A stretch of DNA of 64,000 nucleotides, from positions 372,001 through 436,000 of the forward strand of contig NZ_RCDI01000001.1 of NCBI RefSeq assembly GCF_003675875.1. The letters run 5' to 3'. Shown piece by piece: positions 27,156-36,349 of this stretch. Position 1 is the stretch's first letter, and each line of letters starts with the position of its first letter. The stretch is from Halostella limicola (lineage in GTDB: Archaea; Halobacteriota; Halobacteria; Halobacteriales; Natronoarchaeaceae). The notes beneath the pieces were generated by a model, which saw only the letters and a list, made by a program, of their open reading frames with translations, was not told the origin of the DNA and ran no database searches. Position numbers and translations under genes: made by a program.

Positions 27156-27306
27156 CGCCCGTGACTGACGGGCGAGCGCGTGAAGAACCGGTCGGTTTCG
27201 GCCGGGTCGGCCAGTGCCCGCGCCGTCCGCGACGGCGCCCGTCAGTACCTCCGCTCGGCAGCCGTCCGTGGACGGCGCTCCCCGACGGTCGTCGTCGGCC
27301 GGTCGC

Positions 27307-27486
27307 TCACGCCGGCCGTCGCCGGTCGCGCTCCTCGACGCGCCCGGCGCGGCGGGCGGCGACGAACCCGAGGACGCCGGCGACCGGTGCGGCGGCGTAG
27401 GCCTCCGCGTACACCGCGAGCACCGCGCTTGCGAGCGCAGCGCAGGCGACGCCGCAGTAGATCCACGACTTCCAGACGGTATCCAC
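27307..27486 (-). CDS. small membrane protein
   Basis: 59 residues from GTG at 27486: an N-terminal membrane segment (KSWIYCGVACAALASAVLAVYA) and a second (APVAGVLGFVAAR), then a basic tail (RAGRVEERDRRRPA), likely inside. No family known. A TTTATATTA box about 25 nt upstream of this GTG argues for a real leaderless gene. Confidence 0.5.
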   Translation of the reverse strand: MDTVWKSWIYCGVACAALASAVLAVYAEAYAAAPVAGVLGFVAARRAGRVEERDRRRPA

Positions 27487-27510
27487 GATAATTGATGAAA
27501 ATGATCGCGG

Positions 27511-27519
27511 TAATATAAA
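27511..27519 (-). promoter_or_regulatory. TATA-like box for the small membrane gene
   Basis: TTTATATTA on the minus strand ends 24 nt before GTG 27486. Confidence 0.45.
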
Positions 27520-27648
27520 ACGGTCGCTGCGGCGGATCGCGCCGAAACCCGCTCGGACGGTACCGTCTGGCGACCGCTCCGCGACTGACCGCACCGCGAC
27601 CGCTCTCTGTGGCGCCCGCCTGCTCCGCGACCGACTCCCCGGGGGCCG

Positions 27649-28896
27649 TTACGCGAAGAGGTCGCGGGCGGCGTCGATGCCCTCGATCAGGCGGTCGATC
27701 TCCTCGCGGGTGTTGTAGACGTAGAACGACGCCCGCGCGGAGGCGGCGACGCCGAGCTTGTCGTGCAGCGGCTGGGTGCAGTGGTCGCCGGCGCGGATGG
27801 CGACGGCGTAGTCGTTGAGGATGCTCGCGAGGTCGTGGGCGTGGACGCCGTCCAGGTTGAACGCGACGAGGCCGCCGCGCTCCTCGCCGGCGGGCGGGCC
27901 GTAGATCTCCACGTCGTCGAACTCGGTGAGGCGGTCGTAGGCGTACGCCGCCAGCCGCTCCTCGTGGCGCTGCACGTTCTCCATCCCGAGGTCCTCGAGG
28001 TAGTCGACGGCCTCCGCCAGCGCGACTCCCTGCGCGATGTTCGGCGTGCCGGCCTCGAACTTCCACGGGAGGTCGTTCCAGGTGGCGTCCTCGTAGGTGA
28101 CCTTCTTGATCATGTCGCCGCCGTAGAGGTACGGCTCCATCGCTTCGAGGATCTCCTTCTTGCCGTAGAGGCCGCCGATGCCGGTCGGCCCCGCCATCTT
28201 GTGGCCGGAGAAGGCGTAGAAGTCGGCGTCGACCGCCTCGACGTCGACGGGGCGGTTCGGCACGGCCTGCGCGCCGTCGACGAAGATGTACGCGTCGTGG
28301 TCGTGGGCGACGTCCGCGAGCGCGCCGACCGGGTTGACGGTGCCGAGCGTGTTCGAGACGTGGACCGCGCTGACCATCTCGGTGTCGTCGGTGATGATCT
28401 CCTTGGCGTGGTCCATGTCGAGCTGTCCGTCCTCGTCGACGCGGATGTACTTCACGTCGGCGCCGGTCCGCTTGCCGATCTGCTGCCACGTCACGAGCGA
28501 CGCGTGGTGCTCCATCTCCGTGAGCACGACCTCGTCGCCGGGGCCGAGCTCGTTCAGGCCCCACGCGTAGGCGACGAGGTTCTCGGCCTCGGTGGTGTTT
28601 TTCGTGAAGACCATCTCCTCGCGGCCGCCGCTCGCACCGACGAACTCGGCGAGCTTGTCGTGGGCCTCCTCGTAGGCGATGGAGGCCTCCTGGCTCAGGT
28701 GGTGGATGCCCCGGTGGACGTTCGCGTTGGTGTGCCGGTAGTAGTGGACGATGGCGTCGACCACGCGGTCCGGCGTCTGCGTCGTCGCGGCGTTGTCCAG
28801 GTACACCACCTGTTCGCCGTCGAACTCCCGCTGGAGGATCGGGTACTCCTCGCGGATGGACTCGACGTCGAGCGGCGCGGACTCTTGGGTTTCCAT
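27649..28896 (-). CDS. sufS: cysteine desulfurase SufS
   Basis: 415 residues, PLP-dependent group II desulfurase that moves sulfur from cysteine to SufU for Fe-S cluster assembly. Signatures: YLDNAATTQTPDRV, the PLP lysine in FSGHKMAGPTGIG, the active cysteine in RAGDHCTQP and the C-terminal SARASFYVYNT. ATG at 28896 is preceded by non-coding sequence, though the frame stays open further upstream. The sufBCD genes are not in the window. Confidence 0.94.
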   Translation of the reverse strand: METQESAPLDVESIREEYPILQREFDGEQVVYLDNAATTQTPDRVVDAIVHYYRHTNANVHRGIHHLSQEASIAYEEAHDKLAEFVGASGGREEMVFTKNTTEAENLVAYAWGLNELGPGDEVVLTEMEHHASLVTWQQIGKRTGADVKYIRVDEDGQLDMDHAKEIITDDTEMVSAVHVSNTLGTVNPVGALADVAHDHDAYIFVDGAQAVPNRPVDVEAVDADFYAFSGHKMAGPTGIGGLYGKKEILEAMEPYLYGGDMIKKVTYEDATWNDLPWKFEAGTPNIAQGVALAEAVDYLEDLGMENVQRHEERLAAYAYDRLTEFDDVEIYGPPAGEERGGLVAFNLDGVHAHDLASILNDYAVAIRAGDHCTQPLHDKLGVAASARASFYVYNTREEIDRLIEGIDAARDLFA

Positions 28897-28990
28897 TACG
28901 TGATCACAGGCGCTCGAAACAAAACACTCCTTCGGTCGCGGCGGAGCGGCCGCGTACGCGTGCCGGCGGACGCACGCCGCTGACGGCCGC

Positions 28991-29758
28991 TCACGGCCTG
29001 TGGGCGTGCGTCCCACGGAGGAGGAAGGCGGTGTACTTCCCGAACGCCCACGCCAGGCCGTTGAGCAGGTGGAGCGCGACGACGGCCAGCAGGACGCCGA
29101 CCGCGGAGAACGCGAGCGCGCCGAGCAGCGTGTCGGCGTACGTCGAGACGAGTTCGCCGCTGGCGACGGTGACCTCGAACGGGACCCCGACCCCGACGCT
29201 CCAGACGTCGTGCCGGAAGGCGAGGTTCGGGCTGATCACCGTCGGCTCCGCCATCGACACGTGGATCCCCACCGACGAGTCGTCGTAGTGGACGGGCGCG
29301 CTCAGGAAGGAGAACACGACCGCGCCGAGGACGATGGAGACGACGAACGCGGCGATCCCCGCGAAGAACTTGCTGAACAGGTAGACGATCCCCTTCCACG
29401 TCCCGAGGTCGAGCAGCATGCCCGTCAGCCAGTCGCCGATCCCGTCGGGCTCCGGGCGGTCGGCGGCCGGCACGTCGACGGCGAGCAGCGAGTCGGCGAG
29501 CGCGCGCTCGACGGCGGCGAGGTGGGTCGACACCGTCACCACGAGCACCGCGATCGGCAGGCCGATCAGGATCAGCGTGAGGGCGGTCGCGACGGAGAAG
29601 CCGGTGACCAGGAAGACGAAGTACGTCAGCCCGAGCGGGAACGCGAGCAGGAGGTACGCGAGGTTGTAGTACGTCTGGCGGCGGGCGACGACGCCGAAGA
29701 ACCAGCCCAGACGGCCCCGGGCGCCCGCCTCGCCGAGCGCGCCGTCGAGCGCGCTCAC
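28991..29758 (-). CDS. membrane sensor-domain protein
   Basis: 255 residues with about six hydrophobic segments. RQTYYNLAYLLLAFPLGLTYF near residue 27 and the following region resemble the putative sensor domain (Pfam Sensor, PF13796) found in actinobacterial and haloarchaeal regulators. A polar segment (about 90-115) separates the first pair from later helices. No kinase domain follows. GTG at 29758 overlaps the stop of the upstream gene, so it is the last gene of an operon led by an HTH protein. Confidence 0.75.
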   Translation of the reverse strand: MSALDGALGEAGARGRLGWFFGVVARRQTYYNLAYLLLAFPLGLTYFVFLVTGFSVATALTLILIGLPIAVLVVTVSTHLAAVERALADSLLAVDVPAADRPEPDGIGDWLTGMLLDLGTWKGIVYLFSKFFAGIAAFVVSIVLGAVVFSFLSAPVHYDDSSVGIHVSMAEPTVISPNLAFRHDVWSVGVGVPFEVTVASGELVSTYADTLLGALAFSAVGVLLAVVALHLLNGLAWAFGKYTAFLLRGTHAHRP

Positions 29759-30090
29759 GCCGGACCACCCCGCAGGGAGATCGCGATGGCGGCGAGCCCC
29801 GCGACGTTCGTCGCCGTCACCGAGGCGAGCACCTGCGCGTCCGTCGCGGCGCTCGCCCACGCGATGCCGTACGAGAGGACGAACGGGACCGTCGTGAGCA
29901 GGACGACGCCGACCGAGAGAAACAGCATGCGGCGACTCCCGTGGCGGGCGTAGCCCCGGTAGGCGAGCGTCGCGACGAGCAGGCCGAGCGCCGCGCTCGC
30001 GACGCCGGCGGCGAAGACCACGTCGCTCGATCCGACGGAGACGTCCCGGACGGTCCGGAGGACAGCCGGCCCGACGCCGACTGCCGTCAC
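29755..30090 (-). CDS. small DUF7521-like membrane protein (second copy)
   Basis: 111 residues with three membrane segments (about 22-42, 53-72, 85-105). The motif AYRGYARHGSRRMLFLSVGVVLLTT recalls the haloarchaeal small membrane family I know as DUF7521 (recalled, not searched). GTG at 30090 was chosen; upstream codons are arginine-rich. It is related in layout to the preceding 107-residue gene, suggesting a tandem pair, and ends inside the sensor-protein start. Confidence 0.6.
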   Translation of the reverse strand: MTAVGVGPAVLRTVRDVSVGSSDVVFAAGVASAALGLLVATLAYRGYARHGSRRMLFLSVGVVLLTTVPFVLSYGIAWASAATDAQVLASVTATNVAGLAAIAISLRGGPA

Positions 30091-30230
30091 GGCGACCCCC
30101 CTCGGCGCCGTCGCTCTCCGCCGGTACCGCGGCGAGAGGCGGTTCGAGCCCGCGGGGTCGCGGCTGCGGGCCGCGCGATCGGTCGGTCGGTTCGGCCGTG
30201 AGTCGGGTCGGTTGTCGTGGTCATTGGGTA

Positions 30231-30554
30231 TCACCCGCGTCGCGGAACGCCGTAGATCGCGTAGAGGATCGCCACCAGCCCGGACACCTCGCTCGACCGC
30301 GCGACGAGCGTCGTCACGACGGTCGCGGTGCCGACCGTCGGGAGCAGGAACTCGGCGGCGGTCGACCCGGCGGCGAGGAGGGCGATCCCCACCGCCAGCC
30401 ACAGCAGGGCGGCGTCGTCGGACCGCCGATAGCTCCGCAGCGTCCGGAGCGCGATCCACCCGGCGAGCACCGCGGTCGCCGCCTGCCCGACGACGACGAG
30501 AGCGACGAGCGAGGGCGTCCCGCCGGAGAACGTCCAGAGGTGGGTTCCGATCAT
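30231..30554 (-). CDS. small DUF7521-like membrane protein (first copy)
   Basis: 107 residues with three membrane segments (about 14-36, 47-68, 75-97), separated by RTLRSYRRSDDAALLWLAVGI, the same basic-then-hydrophobic pattern as its neighbour. Its ATG lies 2 nt after the stop of the HTH gene. Likely works with the HTH protein as a membrane-linked regulator; mechanism unknown. Confidence 0.7.
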   Translation of the reverse strand: MIGTHLWTFSGGTPSLVALVVVGQAATAVLAGWIALRTLRSYRRSDDAALLWLAVGIALLAAGSTAAEFLLPTVGTATVVTTLVARSSEVSGLVAILYAIYGVPRRG

Positions 30555-30556
30555 GG

Positions 30557-30901
30557 TCAGAGGCGCTCGTAGAGGCGGGTGAACCGGTCGGTGCCGTCCT
30601 CGTCGTCGTCGAGGTAGACGTCGACGTCCATCCCCCCGTCGTCGATGTCGACGGTGACCCGCTCCAGACGGGCGCTGTAGGTCTTGTAGTGGTGGCCGTC
30701 CGGGTCCATCTCCTGACGCTCGTCGAGCAGGTCGTGCTCGTCGAGGCGGTCGATCCGCCGGTAGATGGTCGGCGGCGAGGCGTCGCAGCGTTCGCTGAGG
30801 GCGTCGGCGGACATCGGTTCCTGGCTGGTCTCGATGAGGATCGTCCTGGCGTACTCGTCGTCGAGCAGCGAGAGCACGGCCGCTTCCTCATCGTCCGGCA
30901 T
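30557..30901 (-). CDS. winged-helix (ArsR-like) transcription regulator
   Basis: 114 residues. The HTH is in residues ~8-60: LLDDEYARTILIETSQEPMS, then SERCDASPPTIYRRIDRLDEH as the recognition helix, followed by the beta wing. The C-terminal acidic part (DIDDGGMDVDVYLDDDEDG) is unusual and may be a contact surface. It leads an operon of two small membrane proteins and a sensor-domain protein, so its activity probably responds to the membrane. Confidence 0.85.
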   Translation of the reverse strand: MPDDEEAAVLSLLDDEYARTILIETSQEPMSADALSERCDASPPTIYRRIDRLDEHDLLDERQEMDPDGHHYKTYSARLERVTVDIDDGGMDVDVYLDDDEDGTDRFTRLYERL

Positions 30902-30923
30902 TGATGCAATCTACGTGAGGCCT

Positions 30924-30932
30924 GATATAAAA
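30924..30932 (-). promoter_or_regulatory. TATA-like box for the HTH/sensor operon
   Basis: TTTTATATC on the minus strand ends 22 nt before ATG 30901; leaderless start. Confidence 0.55.
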
Positions 30933-31010
30933 CCACCCGCGGTTTCACGCGGTGAAACTGCGAGCCGCGGGAGGACGTCAATTTATCCCGCAGCGACCCC
31001 TGCCTCGGGT

Positions 31011-31205
31011 ATGGTGACGAAACGCTCGATCGCCGTGACGGGTATCCTGCTCGGCGTCGCGTTCGCCGGCGTCTTCCACGCTGTCGCCGCCCTCGCGTAC
31101 GACACCGGACTGCGGTACGTCGGCCTCGGCGTTGCCGCCCTCGCGCTCCTCGGGATCGTGCTCGAAAACGTCTCGATCACCGGGCCGCCGCGGGAGGAGG
31201 AGTAG
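31011..31205 (+). CDS. small two-helix membrane protein
   Basis: 64 residues with two hydrophobic segments (about 9-29 and 36-52) and a charged C-terminus (GPPREEE). ATG at 31011 lies 30 nt downstream of an ATTTATC box, supporting it as a real gene. Family and function unknown. Convergent with the MFS gene. Confidence 0.65.
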   Translation: MVTKRSIAVTGILLGVAFAGVFHAVAALAYDTGLRYVGLGVAALALLGIVLENVSITGPPREEE

Positions 31206-31214
31206 GCGACGTCC

Positions 31215-32546
31215 CTACCGGTAGGCCTCGAACTCCTCGCCGAACAGGAGGAAGTAGCCGGTGCCGACGAGCCCGACCGCGGCGGCGAGCGTGAACGCGA
31301 CCTCGGGACTGACGAACTCCCAGAGGTAACCGCCGAGCGCCGCGCTCGGGACGACGACGACGTTCCGGAGGAGGTAGTACGTCCCCGTCACGCGCCCGCC
31401 GGTCCCCTGCTCCGCGGGGCCGACGATCAGGGCCTTGTGCGATGGGAGGCCGGCGAAGCGCAGCCCCGAGAACGCGAAGACGAGAACCATCGCGACCGCG
31501 TTCGCCGGCGCGTTGATCAGGACGACCGGAAAGACCGCGTAGACGGCGAACCCGAGCGCGACGACCGGTTTGAGCCCCACGCGCTCGGCCGCCTTCGCGG
31601 CCGGGGCCATCACGAGGAGCGCGACCAGCATCTCCACGCCGAGCAGGTAGCCGAAGAAGGCCTCCGGCGAGAGCTCGACCGCGTACGAGAGACCGCCGAG
31701 CGAGACCGTCGTCGCCAGCCCGACGTCGAGGAACCGGGTGACGACCAGCACGAAGAACACGTACACCATCCCGTTGGCGAACCTGACGAGCGTGTCCCCG
31801 ACCAGCAGCGGCCGGAGCTCGTCGGGCATCTCGCGCAGGTCCCGCCGGACCCGGGCGAGCCCCTCGAACGACCCGCCGATGGTGTCCTGACTCGCATCGT
31901 AGAGGACGTGCTGTACGACGGTTCCGACGGCGCCGAAGACGACCGCGACCGCGAGCACGAACTGGAAGCTCGCCGTGAACTCGTCGCGGGTCCCGATGAG
32001 GACGGCGGCGAGCACCGGCCCGACGAGAAAGGCGGTGCGGCGGAACGTCTCCGTGCTCGCGAAGCCCGCCGCCAGCCGCGACGGCTCGGTCGCCTGCTTG
32101 ACGACGGCGAACGTCGCGCCGAGCCCGAACGACTTCCACGCCTGCGCGAGCAGCAGGCCGACGAAGATCCAGACCCACGGCTCGACGGTGACCCCCGCAA
32201 CGGTGACGGCCCCGATGCCCGGCGCGACGAGCCACACGGCGAAGCCGAGCGTCGACAGCAGGCCGAAGACGGTCAGCGCGTACCGCGATCCGACCCGGTC
32301 CGACACCGCGCCGCCGGGGTAGGGGTACACCGCCGAGATGACGTTCCCGAACGTCCCGAACAGGCCGACGACGAACCCCGACGCGCCGAGCGCCGCCATG
32401 TACTCGGGGAGGAACCGGCTGGTCATCTGGAACCCGAGGCTGAACGCGAACATCGCCAGCGAGAGCACCAGCACGTCCCGTCGCAACGCGAAGAACTGGC
32501 GGAACGCGTCGACCGGCCCCGCCGCTTCGGCCTGCTCCTGCGCCAT
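31215..32546 (-). CDS. MFS family permease
   Basis: 443 residues with 12 predicted segments. The loop 2-3 motif reads GGAVSDRVGSRYAL, the MFS motif A. A long cytoplasmic loop between helices 6 and 7 (about 200-235) contains RVRRDLREMPDELRP. The substrate cannot be deduced; drug or sugar efflux are possible. Monocistronic. Confidence 0.88.
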   Translation of the reverse strand: MAQEQAEAAGPVDAFRQFFALRRDVLVLSLAMFAFSLGFQMTSRFLPEYMAALGASGFVVGLFGTFGNVISAVYPYPGGAVSDRVGSRYALTVFGLLSTLGFAVWLVAPGIGAVTVAGVTVEPWVWIFVGLLLAQAWKSFGLGATFAVVKQATEPSRLAAGFASTETFRRTAFLVGPVLAAVLIGTRDEFTASFQFVLAVAVVFGAVGTVVQHVLYDASQDTIGGSFEGLARVRRDLREMPDELRPLLVGDTLVRFANGMVYVFFVLVVTRFLDVGLATTVSLGGLSYAVELSPEAFFGYLLGVEMLVALLVMAPAAKAAERVGLKPVVALGFAVYAVFPVVLINAPANAVAMVLVFAFSGLRFAGLPSHKALIVGPAEQGTGGRVTGTYYLLRNVVVVPSAALGGYLWEFVSPEVAFTLAAAVGLVGTGYFLLFGEEFEAYR

Positions 32547-32607
32547 GGGCGAAGCTGTTCGACCAGCTACCTAAACGGTTTCTCTCGAAGGAGGCCGGCG
32601 CCGCGAC

Positions 32608-32901
32608 TCAGGCCAGTTGCAGCACCTGCGCGTGCAGCGTCGACTCCACTTCGAGGACGTTCGCCTCGTCGACGAACCCCTCGTCGATCGCCAGTTCGAC
32701 CGACTCGCGGCCGACGATGTTGGCGACGGTGGCGCGCGCGAGGCTCTCGACGACGGCGTCGGCGTCGACCTCCTCGCCGCCGTAGAACTCCTCGGTGACG
32801 GTGAGCGAGACGTTCCCCTCCTCGAACGTCTCGCCGAGCAGGTCGTCGTCGCAGACCGCGACGAGCAGCCCCTCCTCCGTCTCGCGCTCGTTGACGATCA
32901 C
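32608..32901 (-). CDS. DUF424 family protein
   Basis: 97 residues. Matches the archaeal DUF424 pattern: EGLLVAVCDDDLLGETFEEG near the N-terminus and a central NIVGRESVELAIDEGFVDEANVL. Structure-based suggestions link the family to RNA or tRNA biology, but no function is established. GTG at 32901 overlaps the stop of the TPR gene (GTGA), so the two are co-translated. Confidence 0.85.
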   Translation of the reverse strand: MIVNERETEEGLLVAVCDDDLLGETFEEGNVSLTVTEEFYGGEEVDADAVVESLARATVANIVGRESVELAIDEGFVDEANVLEVESTLHAQVLQLA

Positions 32902-33635
32902 TCTACCAGCTCCTGCTCGGCCTCCTTGCGCATCTCCTCGGCCTCCTCGGCGATCTCTTCGGCGCGGTCGTACTCGCCCAGTTCTTCGAGCGCGCGGGAC
33001 TTCTCGTTGAGGACGGCGGCGTTGCGCATCCCCAGGCGGATCGCGTTGTCGATGCTGTTCAGCGCGTCCTCGGCGAGGCCGCGCTCCAGCAGGAAGAAGC
33101 CGCGGTTGTACCACGCCTGCGCGAAGCGCTCGTCGATCTCGACGGCCTTCTCGGCGTGTTCGAGCGCCTGCTCGCTCCGCCCGGACTCCCACAGCGCGTA
33201 CGCGAGGTTGGTGTGGGCCGTCGCGGCGTGCTCGCTGGAGTCGTCGATGCGCAGGGCCTCGCGGTACGCGCCGATGGCGGCGTCGTACTCCTCCAGTTCG
33301 GCGTGGGCCGCGCCCTTGTTCGCCCGGGCCTCCTGCTCGACGAGGTCGTCGTCGGCGTACTGTGCGGCCCGCTCCAGGGCGTCCGTCGCCTGCTCGTAGC
33401 GGTTGATCCGCATGTACTCGATCCCCACGTCGACGAGGGCGTCGGCGTCGATCTGGTCGTCCGGGATCGCCTCGTCGTCCAGCATGTCGGCGACGACCCG
33501 CGAGTCGACGGGGTCGACCTTGTCCGGGTCGACGTCGAGCTCCGGCGGGTCGAGGTCGAACTCGTCGTAGGAGCCGGAGAACCCCTCGCCCTCCGAGAAG
33601 CGGTGGTCGTCGGGATCGCCGTGATCGTCGGTCAT
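32898..33635 (-). CDS. TPR-repeat protein
   Basis: 245 residues. An acidic, disordered N-terminus (about 1-65) is followed by four to five tetratricopeptide repeats (for example [42 protein letters not shown]) and a charged C-terminal helix. TPRs bind protein partners. Coupled to the DUF424 gene downstream, so the two may form a complex. Confidence 0.88.
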   Translation of the reverse strand: MTDDHGDPDDHRFSEGEGFSGSYDEFDLDPPELDVDPDKVDPVDSRVVADMLDDEAIPDDQIDADALVDVGIEYMRINRYEQATDALERAAQYADDDLVEQEARANKGAAHAELEEYDAAIGAYREALRIDDSSEHAATAHTNLAYALWESGRSEQALEHAEKAVEIDERFAQAWYNRGFFLLERGLAEDALNSIDNAIRLGMRNAAVLNEKSRALEELGEYDRAEEIAEEAEEMRKEAEQELVE

Positions 33636-33802
33636 ACTCCCTGATACGCCCGGAAGGGGGTTAAGGCCTGCGAACCGGGAAGCTCTCCGGCGGATCGGCG
33701 GTCGAGACGGTCGTCCGCGCATCAGCGCGCGGCCGCGTGGCGACGACGGGCCGGCGGCGTATTGGGGCGCATCTTCAAGGCTTCAGCCGTGGCAGGTCGG
33801 GT

Positions 33803-34372
33803 ATGCGACTGTTCGTCAGTATCGATCTGCCCGACGAGTTAGCGGACGCGGTGCGGGAGGCCCAGGAGCTGTTCGAGGGGGCGAGCGGCCTCAGCTTCAC
33901 CGACCCCGAGCAGGCCCACGTGACGATGAAGTTCCTCGGGGACGTCGAGGAGGAGCGTCTCGACGAAGTGACCGCCGCCGTCGAGCGCGGGGTGGACCGC
34001 GGCGTCGACCACGCCGGCATCGCGGGCTCGTTCCCGGCGCGGTTCGCGGGGCTGGGGGTGTTCCCGAGCCTCGACTACATCAGCGTCGTCTGGCTCGGCG
34101 TCGAGGTCGGCGACGACGAGATGACGGCGCTGCACGAGTGCATCGAGGACGAGACGACCGACCTCGGCTTCGACCCGGAGGAGAACGAGTTCACGCCCCA
34201 CGTCACGCTCGCCCGGATGGAACACGCCGGCGGGAAAGAGCGGGTGCAGGAGGTCGTCGAGAACCGCCACCCCACGGTGGGCGAGATGGCCGTCGAGGAG
34301 GTGCGCCTGACGAAAAGCGACCTGACCGAGGACGGGCCCGAGTACTCGACGGTGGAGTCGTTCCCGCTGTAG
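33803..34372 (+). CDS. thpR: RNA 2',3'-cyclic phosphodiesterase
   Basis: 189 residues of the 2H phosphoesterase family. Both catalytic H-x-T motifs are present: HVTMKFLG (~residue 40) and HVTLARM (~residue 134). Archaeal ThpR opens 2',3'-cyclic phosphate ends and can ligate tRNA halves. N-terminal [14 protein letters not shown] is typical. ATG at 33803 gives the usual length. Confidence 0.93.
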   Translation: MRLFVSIDLPDELADAVREAQELFEGASGLSFTDPEQAHVTMKFLGDVEEERLDEVTAAVERGVDRGVDHAGIAGSFPARFAGLGVFPSLDYISVVWLGVEVGDDEMTALHECIEDETTDLGFDPEENEFTPHVTLARMEHAGGKERVQEVVENRHPTVGEMAVEEVRLTKSDLTEDGPEYSTVESFPL

Positions 34373-34473
34373 CGTCGGCAGTGCCGCAACCGAACCTGCG
34401 CTCCCGGGCCGCCCCGAGACCGTACGCGGGGCGGCGTGCCGGTGTCTCGCACCTTCGGGTTGAAAGGAACAAG

Positions 34474-34481
34474 ATTTTAAG
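34474..34481 (+). promoter_or_regulatory. TATA-like box for the ribosomal/eIF6 operon
   Basis: ATTTTAAG ends 25 nt before the L39e ATG at 34507; leaderless promoter for the gene cluster. Confidence 0.55.
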
Positions 34482-34506
34482 CGACGGCGGGGTAGCTAGT
34501 GCCACT

Positions 34507-34659
34507 ATGGGTAAGAAATCGAAGGCGAAGAAAAAGCGGCTCGCGAAGCTCGAGAACCAGAACAGCCGGGTGCCGGCGTGGGTCATGATGAAGACGGACA
34601 TGGAAGTCCAGCGAAACCCCAAGCGGCGCAACTGGCGGCGTAACGACACGGACGAATAA
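34507..34659 (+). CDS. rpl39e: 50S ribosomal protein L39e
   Basis: 50 residues, very basic. Family core: [26 protein letters not shown] and the C-terminal [15 protein letters not shown]39e lines the peptide exit tunnel. The TAATG overlap with rpl31e shows translational coupling. First gene of the cluster L39e-L31e-eIF6-L18Ae-prefoldin-FtsY. Confidence 0.97.
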   Translation: MGKKSKAKKKRLAKLENQNSRVPAWVMMKTDMEVQRNPKRRNWRRNDTDE

Positions 34660-34937
34660 TGAGCGCCAACGACTTCGAGGAGCGGGTCGTCACCGTTCCG
34701 CTGCGTGACGCGAAGGCGGAGGCGAAGCACAAGCGCGCGGACAAGGCGATGACGATCGTCCGCGAGCACCTGGCCCAGCACTTCTCCGTCGACGAGGAGG
34801 ACGTGCGCCTCGACCCGTCGATCAACGAGGCGGTCTGGTCCCGGGGCCGCAAGAAGCCCCCGAGCAAGCTCCGCGTCCGCGCCGCCCGCTTCGAGGAAGA
34901 GGGCCGCGGCGTCGTCGAAGCCGAGTACGCCGAGTAA
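34659..34937 (+). CDS. rpl31e: 50S ribosomal protein L31e
   Basis: 92 residues. [22 protein letters not shown] and [19 protein letters not shown] are family signatures; the end (VVEAEYAE) is acidic as in other haloarchaea. It sits at the rim of the exit tunnel. Start overlaps the L39e stop; the eIF6 gene begins 2 nt after its stop. Confidence 0.96.
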   Translation: MSANDFEERVVTVPLRDAKAEAKHKRADKAMTIVREHLAQHFSVDEEDVRLDPSINEAVWSRGRKKPPSKLRVRAARFEEEGRGVVEAEYAE

Positions 34938-34939
34938 CT

Positions 34940-35605
34940 TTGCTTCGCGCCGCGTTCTCCGGTTCCGCGTACGTCGGTGTCTTCGCGCGTGCGACCGACA
35001 ACTGCCTGCTCGTCCGCCCGGACGTCGATCAGTCCCTGATTGAGGACCTCGAAGACGAACTCGACGTCCCCGCGGCGGCCACGACCGTCGGCGGGTCGGG
35101 CACTGTCGGCGCGTTAGCCGCCGGCAACTCCAACGGCCTGCTGGTCAGTAGCCGCCTCCGCGACGTCGAGCGCGAGCGCGTCGACGAGGTGGTCGACGTG
35201 CCGGTCGCCGAGCTCCCCGGTCGGATCAACGCCGCCGGCAACGTCGTCCTCGCGAACGACGCGGGCGCGTACGTCCACCCCGACCTCCCGCGAGACGCGG
35301 TGCAGGTCGTAGAGGACACGCTCGACGTACCGGTCGAACGGGGCGAACTCGCGGGCGTCCGCACCGTCGGTACGGCCGCCGTGGCGACTAACGACGGCGT
35401 GCTCTGTCATCCCAAGGCGACCGACGGCGAGCTGGACTTCCTCGAGGAGCTGCTCGACGTCCGCGCCGACATCGGCACGATCAACTACGGCGCGCCGCTG
35501 GTCGGCTCCGGCCTGGTCGCGAACAGTCACGGCTACGTCGCCGGGCAGGACACGACCGGTCCGGAGCTCGGGCGCATCGAGGACGCGCTCGGCTACATCG
35601 ACTGA
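34940..35605 (+). CDS. eif6: translation initiation factor IF-6
   Basis: 221 residues built of five quasi-symmetric repeats (pentein fold), for example [20 protein letters not shown] and [21 protein letters not shown]. Binds the 50S subunit and stops premature joining with 30S. The best start is TTG at 34940, directly after the L31e stop; no ATG or GTG fits the conserved N-terminus. Rare start codon in an essential operon may moderate expression. Confidence 0.94.
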   Translation: MLRAAFSGSAYVGVFARATDNCLLVRPDVDQSLIEDLEDELDVPAAATTVGGSGTVGALAAGNSNGLLVSSRLRDVERERVDEVVDVPVAELPGRINAAGNVVLANDAGAYVHPDLPRDAVQVVEDTLDVPVERGELAGVRTVGTAAVATNDGVLCHPKATDGELDFLEELLDVRADIGTINYGAPLVGSGLVANSHGYVAGQDTTGPELGRIEDALGYID

Positions 35606-35708
35606 CGCCGCGACAGCCGGACCCTATTCTTTCTCCCGCCCGCGGACCGGCCGCCGCCGGGAGGTTCATGTAGGAAGATTCTTCCGGCGCAAGGTCGGAT
35701 AGTGAGTC

Positions 35709-35882
35709 ATGAGCCAGTTTACTGTCAGCGGTGAGTTCCAGTCGCGCGACGGCTGGGCAGCGTTCGAAAAGTCGGTCGACGCCGAGAACGAGGACGTCGC
35801 GGTCGAGTACGTCTACTCGCGCATGGGGAGCCACCACGGTCTCAAGCGCACGCAGATCGAGATCGAGGAGGTCGGCGAATAA
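35709..35882 (+). CDS. rpl18a: 50S ribosomal protein L18Ae/LX
   Basis: 57 residues. FTVSGEFQSRDGWAAFEKSV and the end VYSRMGSHHGLKRTQIEIEEV match archaeal LX/L18Ae. The stop overlaps the start of pfdA (TAATG), so the two are co-translated. Part of the same cluster as eif6, after a ~100-nt gap that may hold its own promoter. Confidence 0.95.
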   Translation: MSQFTVSGEFQSRDGWAAFEKSVDAENEDVAVEYVYSRMGSHHGLKRTQIEIEEVGE

Positions 35883-36343
35883 TGATGGGCGGTGGCCAGC
35901 AGGAGCTGCAGCAGCTCTCCCAGGAGATCCAGGAGATCCAGGAACAGGTCGAAGCCCTCGAAGAGGAGGTCGAGGAGCTCCAGACCGAGAAACGCGAGAT
36001 GGACGAGGCCATCGAGGCCATCGAGAAGCTCGACACGGGGTCGACGGTGCAGGTGCCGCTCGGCGGCGACGCGTACCTCCGCGCCGAGGTGCAGGACATC
36101 GACGAGGTCATCGTCGGCCTCGGCGGCGGCTACGCCGCGGAGCAGGAGGAGGGCGACGCCATCGACACGCTGGAGAACAAGAAAGACGCCGTCGACGACC
36201 GTATCGACGAGGTCAACTCCGAAATCGCCGAGCTCGAGTCCGAGAGCGAGGAACTCGAGCAGAAGGCACAGCAGATGCAGCAGCAGCAGATGCAACAGCA
36301 GATGCAGCAGATGCAACAGCAGGAGCAGGACGACGACGAGTAA
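35882..36343 (+). CDS. pfdA: prefoldin alpha subunit
   Basis: 153 residues. Two long coiled coils (about 8-50 and 92-140) flank a beta-hairpin core (DTGSTVQVPLGGDAYLRAEV). Prefoldin hexamers hold unfolded proteins for the thermosome. The C-terminal tail is a run of Gln and Met (QQQQMQQQMQQMQQQ) then acidic. ATG overlaps the L18Ae stop; ftsY starts 6 nt downstream. Confidence 0.95.
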   Translation: MMGGGQQELQQLSQEIQEIQEQVEALEEEVEELQTEKREMDEAIEAIEKLDTGSTVQVPLGGDAYLRAEVQDIDEVIVGLGGGYAAEQEEGDAIDTLENKKDAVDDRIDEVNSEIAELESESEELEQKAQQMQQQQMQQQMQQMQQQEQDDDE

Positions 36344-36349
36344 CGGGCG

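Noticed and set aside
30087-30224. 45-codon minus frame MTTTTDPTHG...
   Set aside because: Arg/Pro-rich and without motif, though it overlaps the next start; more likely leader sequence.
36265-36335. CAG/ATG-rich repeat
   Set aside because: Codes for the Gln/Met tail of prefoldin alpha; simple codon repetition, not a DNA repeat.
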